From Actinomycetota bacterium (GTDB lineage Bacteria; Actinomycetota; Aquicultoria; Subteraquimicrobiales; UBA9087), in assembly GCA_003491635.1 (NCBI GenBank), contig DNCG01000107.1:926-8075 (forward strand): DNA of 7,150 bases, written 5' to 3'. A program made the translations under genes and the position numbers. Each line of letters starts with the position of its first letter. Position 1 is the first letter of the stretch. This document shows, piece by piece, positions 1 through 5,958 of the stretch. The notes below the pieces were generated by a model that was not told the DNA's origin, did not search any database, and was given only the letters and a program-made list of their open reading frames with translations.

Positions 1-280
1 CGAAGGACGAAGGTTTAGTCCGAAACTCGTAATTTGGAATGAGCAGAGAGCGGAGAGCAGAGAGATAAAAAGTCGGGAGTTGGGAGTTGGGAGTCGGGAG
101 TGGGGAGTGAAGGGATTAATTTCCGAATTTCCTGACTTCCTGAATTCCTAGTTTCCTGATTTTCATCTGACATCCGTCACCCGACAGCGGTCAACTGTGA
201 ACTGTGAACCGTCAACTAAGAATCTGTCATCTGTCAACTGTAAACGAGTTACTAATAACGAATTCCGAATAACGAATAGG
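1..280. repeat. Degenerate heptanucleotide/octanucleotide tandem repeat block upstream of prfB
   Basis: This gene-free stretch is almost wholly short-period tandem repeat. Positions 1-14 hold two CGAAGG-type heptads. Positions 22-42 resemble GTAATTT/GGAATGA units. Positions 43-63 are three GCAGAGA-type heptads. Positions 71-112 are six heptads of AGTYGGG type. Positions 121-160 change to an 8-nt period, five units starting TTCC. Positions 164-245 are heptads of CAACTGT/GAACTGT type, and 246-280 are GAATTCC/TAATAAC-type heptads. Units to the left of about 115 carry the G-rich strand on top; units to the right carry the complementary C-rich style. No transposase, CRISPR-like repeat/spacer layout or tRNA is visible. 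The left edge is the window edge, so the block may extend further. Function is unknown; it could be replication-slippage DNA or a transcribed leader. Confidence 0.85.
75..105 (+). other. Candidate G-quadruplex motif within the repeat block
   Basis: Five G-runs lie at 75-77, 82-84, 89-91, 96-98 and 102-105, separated by loops of 4, 4, 4 and 3 nt. This satisfies the usual rule of four G3+ tracts with 1-7 nt loops. It comes directly from the AGTYGGG heptads. It lies on the same strand as prfB, so if the leader is transcribed an RNA quadruplex could also form. Folding and any regulatory effect are inference. Confidence 0.5.
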
Positions 281-285
281 GGGAG
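278..285 (+). promoter_or_regulatory. prfB ribosome binding site at the repeat-block boundary
   Basis: A purine tract AGGGGGAG sits 6 nt before the GTG at 292. A second in-frame GTG at 298 would leave 12 nt. The spacing favours 292. The first three bases belong to the last repeat heptad (274-280), so the array abuts the translation signal directly. Confidence 0.7.
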
Positions 286-291
286 ACAACA

Positions 292-1399
292 GTGATAGTG
301 GATTATTCTGAAGAACTTAAACGGCTTGATGAAAAGTTGACAAAGATAAAGGAGTACCTTTGACCTGGATGCGAAGCGAGAGGAAGTTGAGAAATTAGAA
401 AGGGAGGCCAGTCGACCGAATTTCTGGGACGATACCGAAAACGCCCAGAAGGTTATGTCCCGACTTGCCAGAATAAAGGAGGAGATCGTTTCCTGGGAAG
501 AGATTCACAAGGAGTGCGACGACCTTCTTCTTTTGAATGAGCTGGCCGTCTCCGAACGGGATGAATCCCTAAGTCAGGGGGTTGAAAAATCCTCAGCTGA
601 TCTCGGCAGGAGGGTGGAAAATCTCGAGGTTACAAGCTGGTTTACGGAAGAGCTCGACTCTCACGATGCCATCGTCTCCATCCACCCCGGTGCCGGAGGT
701 ACCGAATCTCAAGATTGGGCAAATATCCTGCTTAGAATGTATCTTCGCTGGGCGGAGAATAGGGGCTTTCAAGCCAACATAAACGACATTTCCGCTGGTG
801 AAGAGGCTGGAATTAAGAGTGTTACCTTCACCGTCGGGGGAAAATATGCTTACGGACTTCTGAAGGCCGAGAAGGGTGTCCACCGCTTGGTGAGAGTCTC
901 TCCATTTGATTTTCAGAAACGCAGGCATACTTCCTTTGCCTCGGTTGGTGTTATTCCCGCCATTGAGGAGGAGGTGGAGATCATCATCGATCCTAAAGAT
1001 CTTCGGATGGAGACCTATCGCGCCACGGGTGCTGGTGGGCAACATGTCAACGTAACGGACTCTGCGGTGAGAGTAACCCACATTCCCACGGGAGTCGTTG
1101 CCCAGTGTCAAAGCGATCGCTCCCAAATTAGAAATCGGGAGGGGGCCATGAAGATTTTGAGGGCGAGGCTTTTTGAAAGGGAGCAGGAGAAGAGGCAGCG
1201 GGAGCTTGAGGAGCTCCGGGGTGAGCAGAAGGAGATAGCCTGGGGGAGCCAGATCAGGTCTTACGTTTTGCATCCTTACAGTCTTGCCAAGGACCACCGG
1301 ACGGGTGTGGAGAAGGGCAACGTTCAGGCGGTGCTCGATGGGGAATTGGACGATTTCATCGTGGCTTACCATAGGTGGAGAGTAGCGGAGAAGGGATGA
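292..1399 (+). CDS. prfB: Peptide chain release factor 2 (RF2), expressed by programmed +1 frameshift
   Basis: RF2 recognises UGA and UAA in the ribosomal A site and triggers peptidyl-tRNA hydrolysis. The zero frame from GTG 292 encodes 23 residues and then meets TGA at 361-363. A +1 shift at CTT (358-360) continues with GAC at 362 and runs to the TGA at 1397-1399. The product is 368 residues, close to the usual ~365. The tripeptide anticodon SPF, which distinguishes RF2 from RF1, is at about residues 203-205 in a VRVSPFD context. The catalytic GGQ is at about 248-250 in a GAGGQHVN context. The residue four before the GGQ is Ala (244), matching the Ala at E. coli position 246 found in most RF2s. 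The N-terminal ~110 residues are the charged helical domain 1, and the C-terminal IAWGSQIRSYVLHPY and TGVE...VLDGELD segments are typical. An annotation beginning at ATG 455 would lose 54 residues. The PHP gene follows after 28 nt. Confidence 0.97.
350..364 (+). promoter_or_regulatory. RF2 programmed +1 frameshift site
   Basis: The elements are an internal Shine-Dalgarno AGGAG (350-354), a 3-nt spacer, the slippery CTT (358-360), and the in-frame stop TGA followed by C (361-364). Order and spacing match the well-studied E. coli prfB site. UGA-C is a weak terminator, so when RF2 is scarce the ribosome pauses, slips from CUU to UUU and reads GAC. This gives negative feedback on RF2 level. Reading frames on both sides encode RF2-like sequence, so it is not a sequencing error. 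Confidence 0.96.
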
Positions 1400-1420
1400 G
1401 AGAGAAGGGGTGAGAGAGAG
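1393..1420 (+). repeat. 14-bp tandem duplication across the prfB stop
   Basis: Positions 1393-1406 (GGGATGAGAGAGAA) and 1407-1420 (GGGGTGAGAGAGAG) match at 12 of 14 bases. The first copy contains the prfB stop. The second supplies the GAGAGAGG ribosome site of the PHP gene, 6 nt before its ATG. Each copy divides into two heptads, the unit length of the larger repeat blocks. Confidence 0.6.
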
Positions 1421-1427
1421 GTAAAAT

Positions 1428-2162
1428 ATGGAGTTAGTGGCTGATTTGCATGTTCATACGGTTTCCAGCGGGCATGCCTTCAGCACCGTAGATGAGATAG
1501 CCAGAGTTGCCGCTGAAAAGGGGTTGAAGCTGGTGGCCATAACCGATCACGGTCCAGCTTTGCCCGGTGGAGCTCACCCCTATCACTTCTGGAATCTGAG
1601 GGTTTTGCCGAAGGAGATACATGGCGTCAGGATTTTGAGGGGAGCCGAGGCCAACATCGTGGATCCCCAGGGAGGTCTCGATTTGCCCGATGATCTCCTG
1701 GAAACTCTGGACATTGTTTTGGTCGGATTCCACCCTCGTTGTGGTTATGAGGGAGAGACGAAGGAGAAAAACACGAGAGCGCTGATCGGTGCGATTAAAA
1801 ACCCTCTGGTGAATGCGATCGTCCATCCCGGGAATCCCCTTTTCCCTATCGAGGTCGAAAGCGTGGTTGAGGCGGCCAAAGAACATGGGGTCCTGCTGGA
1901 GATAAACAACAGCTCTTTTCTGACCACCACCAGCCGCACGGGAAGTTATGAGTGCGATTTACCCATTGCCATCGTCGCTTGCGAGCAGGGTCTGGATGTG
2001 ATCATCAGCAGTGATGCTCATTTTGCTTCCGGGGTTGGAGAGTTTGGCGAGGCTATCAGGCTTGCCGAAGAGGTTGGCTTCACCGAGGAGAGGATATTGA
2101 ACACCTCCGTTGAACGGGTTTTTAAATTTCTCAGCGAAAAAAAGGGGAGGGAATTTGAATAG
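1428..2162 (+). CDS. ycdX: PHP-domain metal-dependent phosphatase, YcdX family
   Basis: The 244-residue protein is a single PHP domain and aligns along its length with the ~245-residue E. coli YcdX family, whose members bind a trinuclear metal (zinc) site and are thought to be phosphoesterases. Visible ligand candidates are H8 and H10 (DLHVH), H16 (SSGHAFST), H41 (ITDHGP), E74 (GAEANI), H102 (GFHPR), H133 (VHPGNP), and D196 and H198 (SSDAH), all in the family order. The LEINNSSF segment (158-165) is also characteristic. There is no signal peptide, so it is cytosolic. It is not a DNA polymerase X or histidinol phosphatase fusion, since it ends with the PHP domain. ATG 1428 has a good ribosome site, and the start lies directly before the first metal motif. 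The natural substrate is unknown, and the neighbours do not settle it. Confidence 0.9.
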   Translation: MELVADLHVHTVSSGHAFSTVDEIARVAAEKGLKLVAITDHGPALPGGAHPYHFWNLRVLPKEIHGVRILRGAEANIVDPQGGLDLPDDLLETLDIVLVGFHPRCGYEGETKEKNTRALIGAIKNPLVNAIVHPGNPLFPIEVESVVEAAKEHGVLLEINNSSFLTTTSRTGSYECDLPIAIVACEQGLDVIISSDAHFASGVGEFGEAIRLAEEVGFTEERILNTSVERVFKFLSEKKGREFE

Positions 2163-2197
2163 AGCTGCGAATATAAATAAAGCTGACTTAGGTCTCT

Positions 2198-2209
2198 GGA
2201 GGGTTTTTG
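2198..2209 (+). promoter_or_regulatory. Ribosome site and TTG start of the transketolase N-terminal gene
   Basis: GGAGGG at 2198-2203 stands 3-4 nt before TTG 2207-2209. An in-frame TAG at 2189-2191 excludes anything further upstream. The next in-frame ATG (2276) would delete the conserved helix before the GSGHPGGS motif. TTG is therefore the likely start despite the short spacer. Confidence 0.7.
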
Positions 2210-3028
2210 GATCGCGAGAAACTTAGGCAATTTTTAGAGGAGAAGGCGCGAGTCCTTCGCTGGGATATCATCAAGATGATCGGGGAGGCGGGCTCCGGAC
2301 ACCCCGGTGGATCGCTTTCGGCTGCTGATATCGTGGCCGTTCTCTACTTTCATCACATGCGGCATCGGCCGGATGATCCAAAGTGGCCCGAGCGAGATAG
2401 ATTCATTTTGAGCAAGGGCCACGCCTGTCCCGTGCTCTACGCTACCCTGGCTGAATGCGGCTATTTCCCCCGCGAAATTTTGTGGACTCTCAGGAAGTTT
2501 AACAGCATTTTACAGGGCCACCCGGATATGCGGAGGGTTCCCGGGGTTGAGATATCCTCCGGTTCACTGGGTTTGGGTTTGGCGGCGGCCAACGGAATGG
2601 CCTCGGCTGGAAAGATGGATGGGAAAGATTACCGAGTCTATGTGATGATCGGCGACGGCGAGAGTCAAGAGGGAGTGGTCTGGGAGGCCAGCATGTTTGC
2701 GGCTCATTACAAGCTGGATAACCTGGTTGCTATTCTCGACAACAATGGTCTTCAGATAGATGGACCTGTGAGCCAGGTGATGGAGATACAACCCGTGGTT
2801 GACAAATGGCGTGCCTTTGGCTGGCGTGTTTTGGAGGTAGACGGGCACAACGTTCTCGACATTGCTGATACTTTAGTTGAGGCGGATAAGACTCGAGGTC
2901 AACCGATGATGATAGTGGCCCACACCATCAAGGGGAAGGGCGTTTCCTTCATGGAGAATGTGGTTGATTTTCATGGGAAGGCACCGACCAAAGAGCAGAT
3001 GGAAGAGGCCCTTAAGGAGCTTAGTTGA
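2207..3028 (+). CDS. Transketolase, N-terminal section (ThDP pyrophosphate-binding subunit)
   Basis: With its partner gene at 3342 this makes a two-polypeptide transketolase, which moves two-carbon ketol units between sugar phosphates in the non-oxidative pentose phosphate pathway. The 273 residues cover only the pyrophosphate-binding domain, the usual size for this split form. Motifs are GSGHPGGS (29-36), SKGH (69-72), the GHPDM and SSGSLGLGL segments (104-125), and the ThDP/metal motif starting GDGESQEG (149-156) and ending near DNNGLQIDG (178-186). HTIKGKGVSFME near 239-250 is also typical. It begins with TTG, 44 nt after the PHP gene, and ends in TGA. Its C-terminal partner is separated by ~310 nt of mostly repeat DNA, not by the few bases usual for such pairs. 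The protein cannot be active alone because the catalytic Glu lies in the other chain. Confidence 0.95.
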   Translation: MDREKLRQFLEEKARVLRWDIIKMIGEAGSGHPGGSLSAADIVAVLYFHHMRHRPDDPKWPERDRFILSKGHACPVLYATLAECGYFPREILWTLRKFNSILQGHPDMRRVPGVEISSGSLGLGLAAANGMASAGKMDGKDYRVYVMIGDGESQEGVVWEASMFAAHYKLDNLVAILDNNGLQIDGPVSQVMEIQPVVDKWRAFGWRVLEVDGHNVLDIADTLVEADKTRGQPMMIVAHTIKGKGVSFMENVVDFHGKAPTKEQMEEALKELS

Positions 3029-3168
3029 GCAGAGAGCCCCGCATCTTGCGGGGAGTAGAAAGCAGCTCGTAACTCGTAATTAGGAATTAGGAATTCGCGA
3101 TTCGGAATTAGGAATCCGGAACTAGAAATTAGAAATTAGGAACTTGAAACTCGGAATTAGGAAGAGCT
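3029..3168. repeat. Heptanucleotide array, G-strand arm, between the transketolase genes
   Basis: Twenty heptads in one register begin directly after the stop codon of the preceding gene. GCAGAGA (3029-3035) comes first, then a hairpin-forming trio. From 3064 to 3161 there are 14 clearly related units of consensus AAYTMGG, with AATTAGG itself at 3078, 3085, 3106, 3134 and 3155. A unit of 7 nt cannot keep a reading frame, so this is not coding. Positions 3069-3087 match 22-40 at 17 of 19 bases, linking this block to the one before prfB. Confidence 0.85.
3037..3053 (+). other. Perfect 6-bp GC hairpin just after the transketolase N-terminal stop
   Basis: CCCCGC (3037-3042) and GCGGGG (3048-3053) pair around the 5-nt loop ATCTT, starting 8 nt after the TGA. 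A stem of six G-C pairs would be stable in RNA. No U-run follows (the next bases are AGTAGAAA), so it is not a standard intrinsic terminator. It could protect the mRNA 3' end or simply be part of the repeat. Confidence 0.5.
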
Positions 3169-3172
3169 GAGC

Positions 3173-3284
3173 TAATAACGAATTACTAGTAACGAATAAC
3201 GAATTCCTAATAACGAATTCCTGATAACGAATTTCTAATGACGAATTCCGAATAACTAATGTCTAAGCTCCAGGCTCTGAGCTA
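3173..3284. repeat. Heptanucleotide array, C-strand arm (inverted relative to 3029-3168)
   Basis: Sixteen heptads lie here in a register offset by 4 nt from the left arm. Between 3180 and 3256 most pair up as 14-nt units of form GAATTCC plus TAATAAC, with close variants at 3201-3214, 3215-3228, 3229-3242 and 3243-3256. Read on the - strand these become GTTATTA and GGAATTC, the same family as the left arm, so the two arms form an imperfect inverted pair around 3165-3172. The unit at 3243-3256 is identical to 260-273. TGAGCTAA occurs at 3168-3175 and again at 3278-3285. Confidence 0.85.
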
Positions 3285-3313
3285 AACAGGTTTCCATCAG
3301 GGACTAAGAACTA

Positions 3314-3341
3314 TATGTGAGGATATGTGTGAGGAGAGATG
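3314..3341 (+). promoter_or_regulatory. Leader duplication and ribosome site of the transketolase C-terminal gene
   Basis: TATGTGAGGA (3314-3323) is followed by TATGTGTGAGGA (3324-3335), a near-duplicate that doubles the purine-rich ribosome site. AGGAG at 3332-3336 lies 2 nt before the first ATG (3339) and 5 nt before the second (3342). The spacing favours 3342. Confidence 0.5.
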
Positions 3342-4277
3342 ATGGAAAAGAGGGCGACGAGAGAGGCTTATGGGGAAGCCCTACTGGAGTTGGGCGAGAG
3401 GTATCCTAACGTGGTCGTCCTGGATGCGGATTTGGCCAAGTCGACCACGAGCATAAAGTTTGCCGAAGCCTTTCCGAAACGATTTATAGAGTGTGGGGTG
3501 GCCGAGCAGAGCATGATGGGGACGGCTGCTGGACTGGCGACCACAGGGAAGATTTGCTACACAGGTTCCTTTGCCATCTTTGCCACTCAACGGGCTCTGG
3601 AGATGGTCAGGAATGTCATCGCCTATTCCAATCTGAATGTAAAGTTCTGTCCAACCCACGCTGGGATCACCGTTGGAGCGGATGGCTCTTCTCATCAAAC
3701 CGTGGAGGATATTGCCATAATGCGGGCCATTCCCAATATGAGAGTGGTCGTGCCCGCCGATTACTTTGAGGCAAAAGCGGCGATAAAAGCCGTAGCCGAG
3801 ATTGAAGGCCCCGTATTCATCAGACTGGGTCGCCTACCGATTCCTCTGATCTTCGACGAGCACTATGAATTCAAGCTGGGGAGAGCGATCAAGTTGAGGG
3901 AAGGAAATGATGTCACGATCTTTGCCATCGGTTTGATGGTTTCAGCGGGTTTAGAGGCGGCCGCCAGTCTGGCGAAAGAAGGAATAGAAGCCGAGGTAAT
4001 AGATGTCTCGACCCTGAAACCACTGGATACCGAGGTTATTTTGGGCTCCGCTGCCAAAACACACGCCGTGGTGACGGCGGAGGAGCATAGCATAATAGGG
4101 GGGCTGGGGAGCGCCATTGCCGAGTGCTTGAGCGAAAATCTTCCCACTGCCATGAGGAGAGTTGGCATAAAGGACAGATTTGGTCTTTCGGGTACCCCCG
4201 ATGAACTCCTTAAACATTACGGGCTCACCAGCGAGGATATAGTTAAAGAGGCGAAGGATTTGCTGCAGAGGGGTTAG
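3342..4277 (+). CDS. Transketolase, C-terminal section (pyrimidine-binding and C-terminal domains)
   Basis: This is the second chain of the split transketolase, 311 residues from ATG 3342 or 312 from ATG 3339. The pyrimidine-binding domain carries the catalytic Glu that activates the ThDP aminopyrimidine, E55 in the ECGVAEQSMMG segment. H118 in DGSSHQTVEDIA is the conserved active-site His region, and GSFAIFATQRA (~75-85) is also typical. From about residue 180 the C-terminal domain follows, with the motifs VIDVSTLKPLD and EEHSIIGGLGSA. The length matches stand-alone transketolase C-terminal proteins. Similar domains occur in DXP synthase and in 2-oxoacid dehydrogenase beta subunits, but the N-terminal partner and the GSSHQTVEDIA segment favour transketolase. 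It ends in TAG, 83 nt before ftsE. Confidence 0.94.
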   Translation: MEKRATREAYGEALLELGERYPNVVVLDADLAKSTTSIKFAEAFPKRFIECGVAEQSMMGTAAGLATTGKICYTGSFAIFATQRALEMVRNVIAYSNLNVKFCPTHAGITVGADGSSHQTVEDIAIMRAIPNMRVVVPADYFEAKAAIKAVAEIEGPVFIRLGRLPIPLIFDEHYEFKLGRAIKLREGNDVTIFAIGLMVSAGLEAAASLAKEGIEAEVIDVSTLKPLDTEVILGSAAKTHAVVTAEEHSIIGGLGSAIAECLSENLPTAMRRVGIKDRFGLSGTPDELLKHYGLTSEDIVKEAKDLLQRG

Positions 4278-4308
4278 AGCTTTCTCAAAAGTCAACCGGC
4301 CACTATTT

Positions 4309-4337
4309 TTGCTTTCCCCATTGCTTTTTGTTAAGAT
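4309..4337 (+). promoter_or_regulatory. Candidate sigma-70-type promoter for ftsE-ftsX
   Basis: TTGCTT (4309-4314) and TAAGAT (4332-4337) are separated by 17 bp. They match the -35 consensus at three of six bases, including TTG, and the -10 consensus at four of six. They lie in the AT-rich part of the only non-repeat gap (83 nt) before ftsE and leave a short leader with AGGAG at 4347-4351. The match is moderate, and readthrough from the transketolase gene is also possible. Confidence 0.4.
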
Positions 4338-4360
4338 GTTTGGTCTAGGAGTTAGTCGAC

Positions 4361-5050
4361 ATGATAAAGATGCGAGGGGTTACCAAAATCTATGAACAGC
4401 ATGATAAGCCCGCTCTCGACAACGTGGATGTGGATATCGAGAAAGGGGAGTTTGTATTCGTCGTCGGTCCCAGCGGATCCGGTAAGACCACCTTCATTCG
4501 TCTTTTGATCAAGGAGATTCTTCCCACAAAGGGAGAGATATTTGTTGCTGGTCAGGATGTGGTGCATCTTCGATCGCGGAAGGTTCCGCTCTTAAGGAGG
4601 AATATTGGCTGCGTCTTTCAGGATTTCAAACTTTTGCCCAATAAGACGGCTTATGAGAATGTGGCCTTTGCTCTCGATGTCATCGGCCGCCCCGAGCGGG
4701 TTATTCGTTCCCAGACTCCTGAGGTTTTAAAGCTGGTGGGGTTGGAAAAGAAGATGAACAGTTATCCCGATGAGCTTTCCGGTGGGGAACAACAAAGGGT
4801 CTCCCTCGCTCGCGCTTTCGTCAATCGCCCACCTTTACTCCTGGCCGATGAGCCCACTGGCAATCTCGATCCCGCTATCTCTCGGGAGTTGATATCGCTT
4901 TTGGACCGAATAAATAGAACAGGTACCACGGTGGTGGTTGCCACTCACGATAGGGAGATCGTGAATTTCATGAGAAAAAGAGTTGTTGCTCTCGAGGAGG
5001 GCAAGGTGGTCAGGGATCAGCTCAGGGGAGTTTACGGGCATGAGGATTAG
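4361..5050 (+). CDS. ftsE: Cell division ABC transporter ATP-binding protein FtsE
   Basis: FtsE is the cytoplasmic ATPase of the FtsEX complex. It does not transport a solute: its ATP cycle drives FtsX to activate periplasmic or extracellular peptidoglycan hydrolases at division or elongation sites. The 229-residue protein shows Walker A GPSGSGKT (36-43), Q-loop Q87 in CVFQDFKLLPN, ABC signature LSGGEQQ (139-145), Walker B LLLADEP (159-165) and switch His H196 in VATHD. The QDFKLLPNKTAYENVAFAL segment separates FtsE from LolD/MacB-type ATPases. AGGAG lies 9 nt before the ATG. The last 11 nt overlap ftsX, which implies coupled translation and matched amounts of the two proteins. Confidence 0.97.
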   Translation: MIKMRGVTKIYEQHDKPALDNVDVDIEKGEFVFVVGPSGSGKTTFIRLLIKEILPTKGEIFVAGQDVVHLRSRKVPLLRRNIGCVFQDFKLLPNKTAYENVAFALDVIGRPERVIRSQTPEVLKLVGLEKKMNSYPDELSGGEQQRVSLARAFVNRPPLLLADEPTGNLDPAISRELISLLDRINRTGTTVVVATHDREIVNFMRKRVVALEEGKVVRDQLRGVYGHED

Positions 5051-5933
5051 ACCCCTCTACTTCATCGGAGAAGCTCTGGCCAGTTTCAGAAAAAATTGGG
5101 TGATGAGCATAGCGGCCGTGAGCACGGTTGCCCTCACTCTCTTCATTATTGGGATGTTTACGATAGTGGCCTTCATCTTAAGTAGTGTCATCAAGATTCA
5201 AGAGTCCAAGGTCGAGATCGTTGCCTTTTTGAAAGATTCCGCGAAACCAGAGGATATCCAATCCACCCAGAATGAATTGGTTTCCTGGCCTGAGGTGGCC
5301 AATGTCAGGTATATCTCGAAGGAGCAAGCTCTGGAGCGGTTAAAGGAGGAACTCAAGGGTCAGCCCGAGATGCTCGATGCCATGTCGGGTAATCCTCTCC
5401 CCGCCTCTCTCGAGATTAGCTTGAAGAATCCCCGGGCGGTTAAGACCGTTGCCAAGAGACTCGATGGCCGGGCTGCGATTGAGGAGATTAAATATGGTGA
5501 AGGCGTGGTTGAGAAATTGTTCGTCGTCACCAAGGTCATTCGATGGGCCGGTGTTATCTTCGCCTTCCTTCTTTGTTTCGCCTCCCTCGTTCTTATAGTC
5601 AACACCATCCGTTTGGCCATATTCGCCAGGCGAAAGGAAGTTGCCATAATGAAGCTGGTCGGTGCATCTAACTGGTTTGTCCGATGGCCCTTTATATTGG
5701 AGGGGATTCTTCAGGGTTTGATAGGTTCTCTTCTCGCCATTGGTGTGTTATACCTCATCAAGGTCTTTTCCCTCGAATCCGTGATGCAATTCTTTCGCTG
5801 GCTCCGGGTTCCCCTCAACTACCCCCAGCTTACCCAGCAGTTTTATTTGCTGCTCGGTTATCTCATTTTGGCGGGAGCAGTCATTGGGGCGCTGGGAAGC
5901 GCCGTGGCTCTCCGGCGTTATCTGAGAGTCTAA
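5040..5933 (+). CDS. ftsX: Cell division protein FtsX (ABC permease-like membrane subunit)
   Basis: FtsX anchors FtsE at the membrane and passes its signal to cell-wall hydrolases through an extracytoplasmic domain. From ATG 5040 the protein has 297 residues: a short cytoplasmic start (RIRPLYFIGEALASFRKNW), TM1 at about 22-50, an extracytoplasmic domain at about 51-165 with the family segment NPLPASLEI (118-126), TM2 at about 168-192, a cytoplasmic loop with ARRKEVAIMKLVGAS (196-210), TM3 at about 216-240, and TM4 at about 268-290. The upstream in-frame TTG (4983) would put 19 unlikely residues inside ftsE. AGGGGAG at 5024-5030, 9 nt before ATG 5040, supports the shorter form. It ends in TAA, 25 nt before the protease gene. 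Confidence 0.96.
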   Translation: MRIRPLYFIGEALASFRKNWVMSIAAVSTVALTLFIIGMFTIVAFILSSVIKIQESKVEIVAFLKDSAKPEDIQSTQNELVSWPEVANVRYISKEQALERLKEELKGQPEMLDAMSGNPLPASLEISLKNPRAVKTVAKRLDGRAAIEEIKYGEGVVEKLFVVTKVIRWAGVIFAFLLCFASLVLIVNTIRLAIFARRKEVAIMKLVGASNWFVRWPFILEGILQGLIGSLLAIGVLYLIKVFSLESVMQFFRWLRVPLNYPQLTQQFYLLLGYLILAGAVIGALGSAVALRRYLRV

Positions 5934-5958
5934 TCTTTGTGATTTGAAAGGTCTTTAA

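Noticed and set aside
2..151. Open stretch on the + strand in frame 2 at the left edge, possible tail of an upstream gene such as secA
   Set aside because: It is made entirely of repeat units. It also lacks the cysteine-rich SecA tail or any recognisable motif.
1..280. CRISPR array or insertion sequence
   Set aside because: Units are 7-8 nt with no spacers. There is no transposase frame and no terminal inverted repeats or target-site duplication.
361..363. prfB as a pseudogene broken by a stop codon
   Set aside because: The stop is part of the conserved programmed frameshift signal, and the downstream frame is intact to full RF2 length.
593..1372. Long - strand open frame (259 codons) opposite prfB
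   Set aside because: It is antisense to a fully conserved RF2 sequence, with no ribosome site or recognisable domain. It is a shadow of codon use in prfB.
2172..2177. TATAAA as a -10 box for the transketolase N-terminal gene
   Set aside because: No -35-like hexamer at 16-18 bp. The nearest TTG-containing hexamer gives an 11-bp spacer.
3037..3053. Intrinsic terminator after the transketolase N-terminal gene
   Set aside because: The stem is good, but no U-tract follows it.
4983..5039. Extended TTG start for ftsX
   Set aside because: It would add 19 arginine-rich residues overlapping ftsE. ATG 5040 has its own ribosome site and begins directly before the conserved N-terminus.
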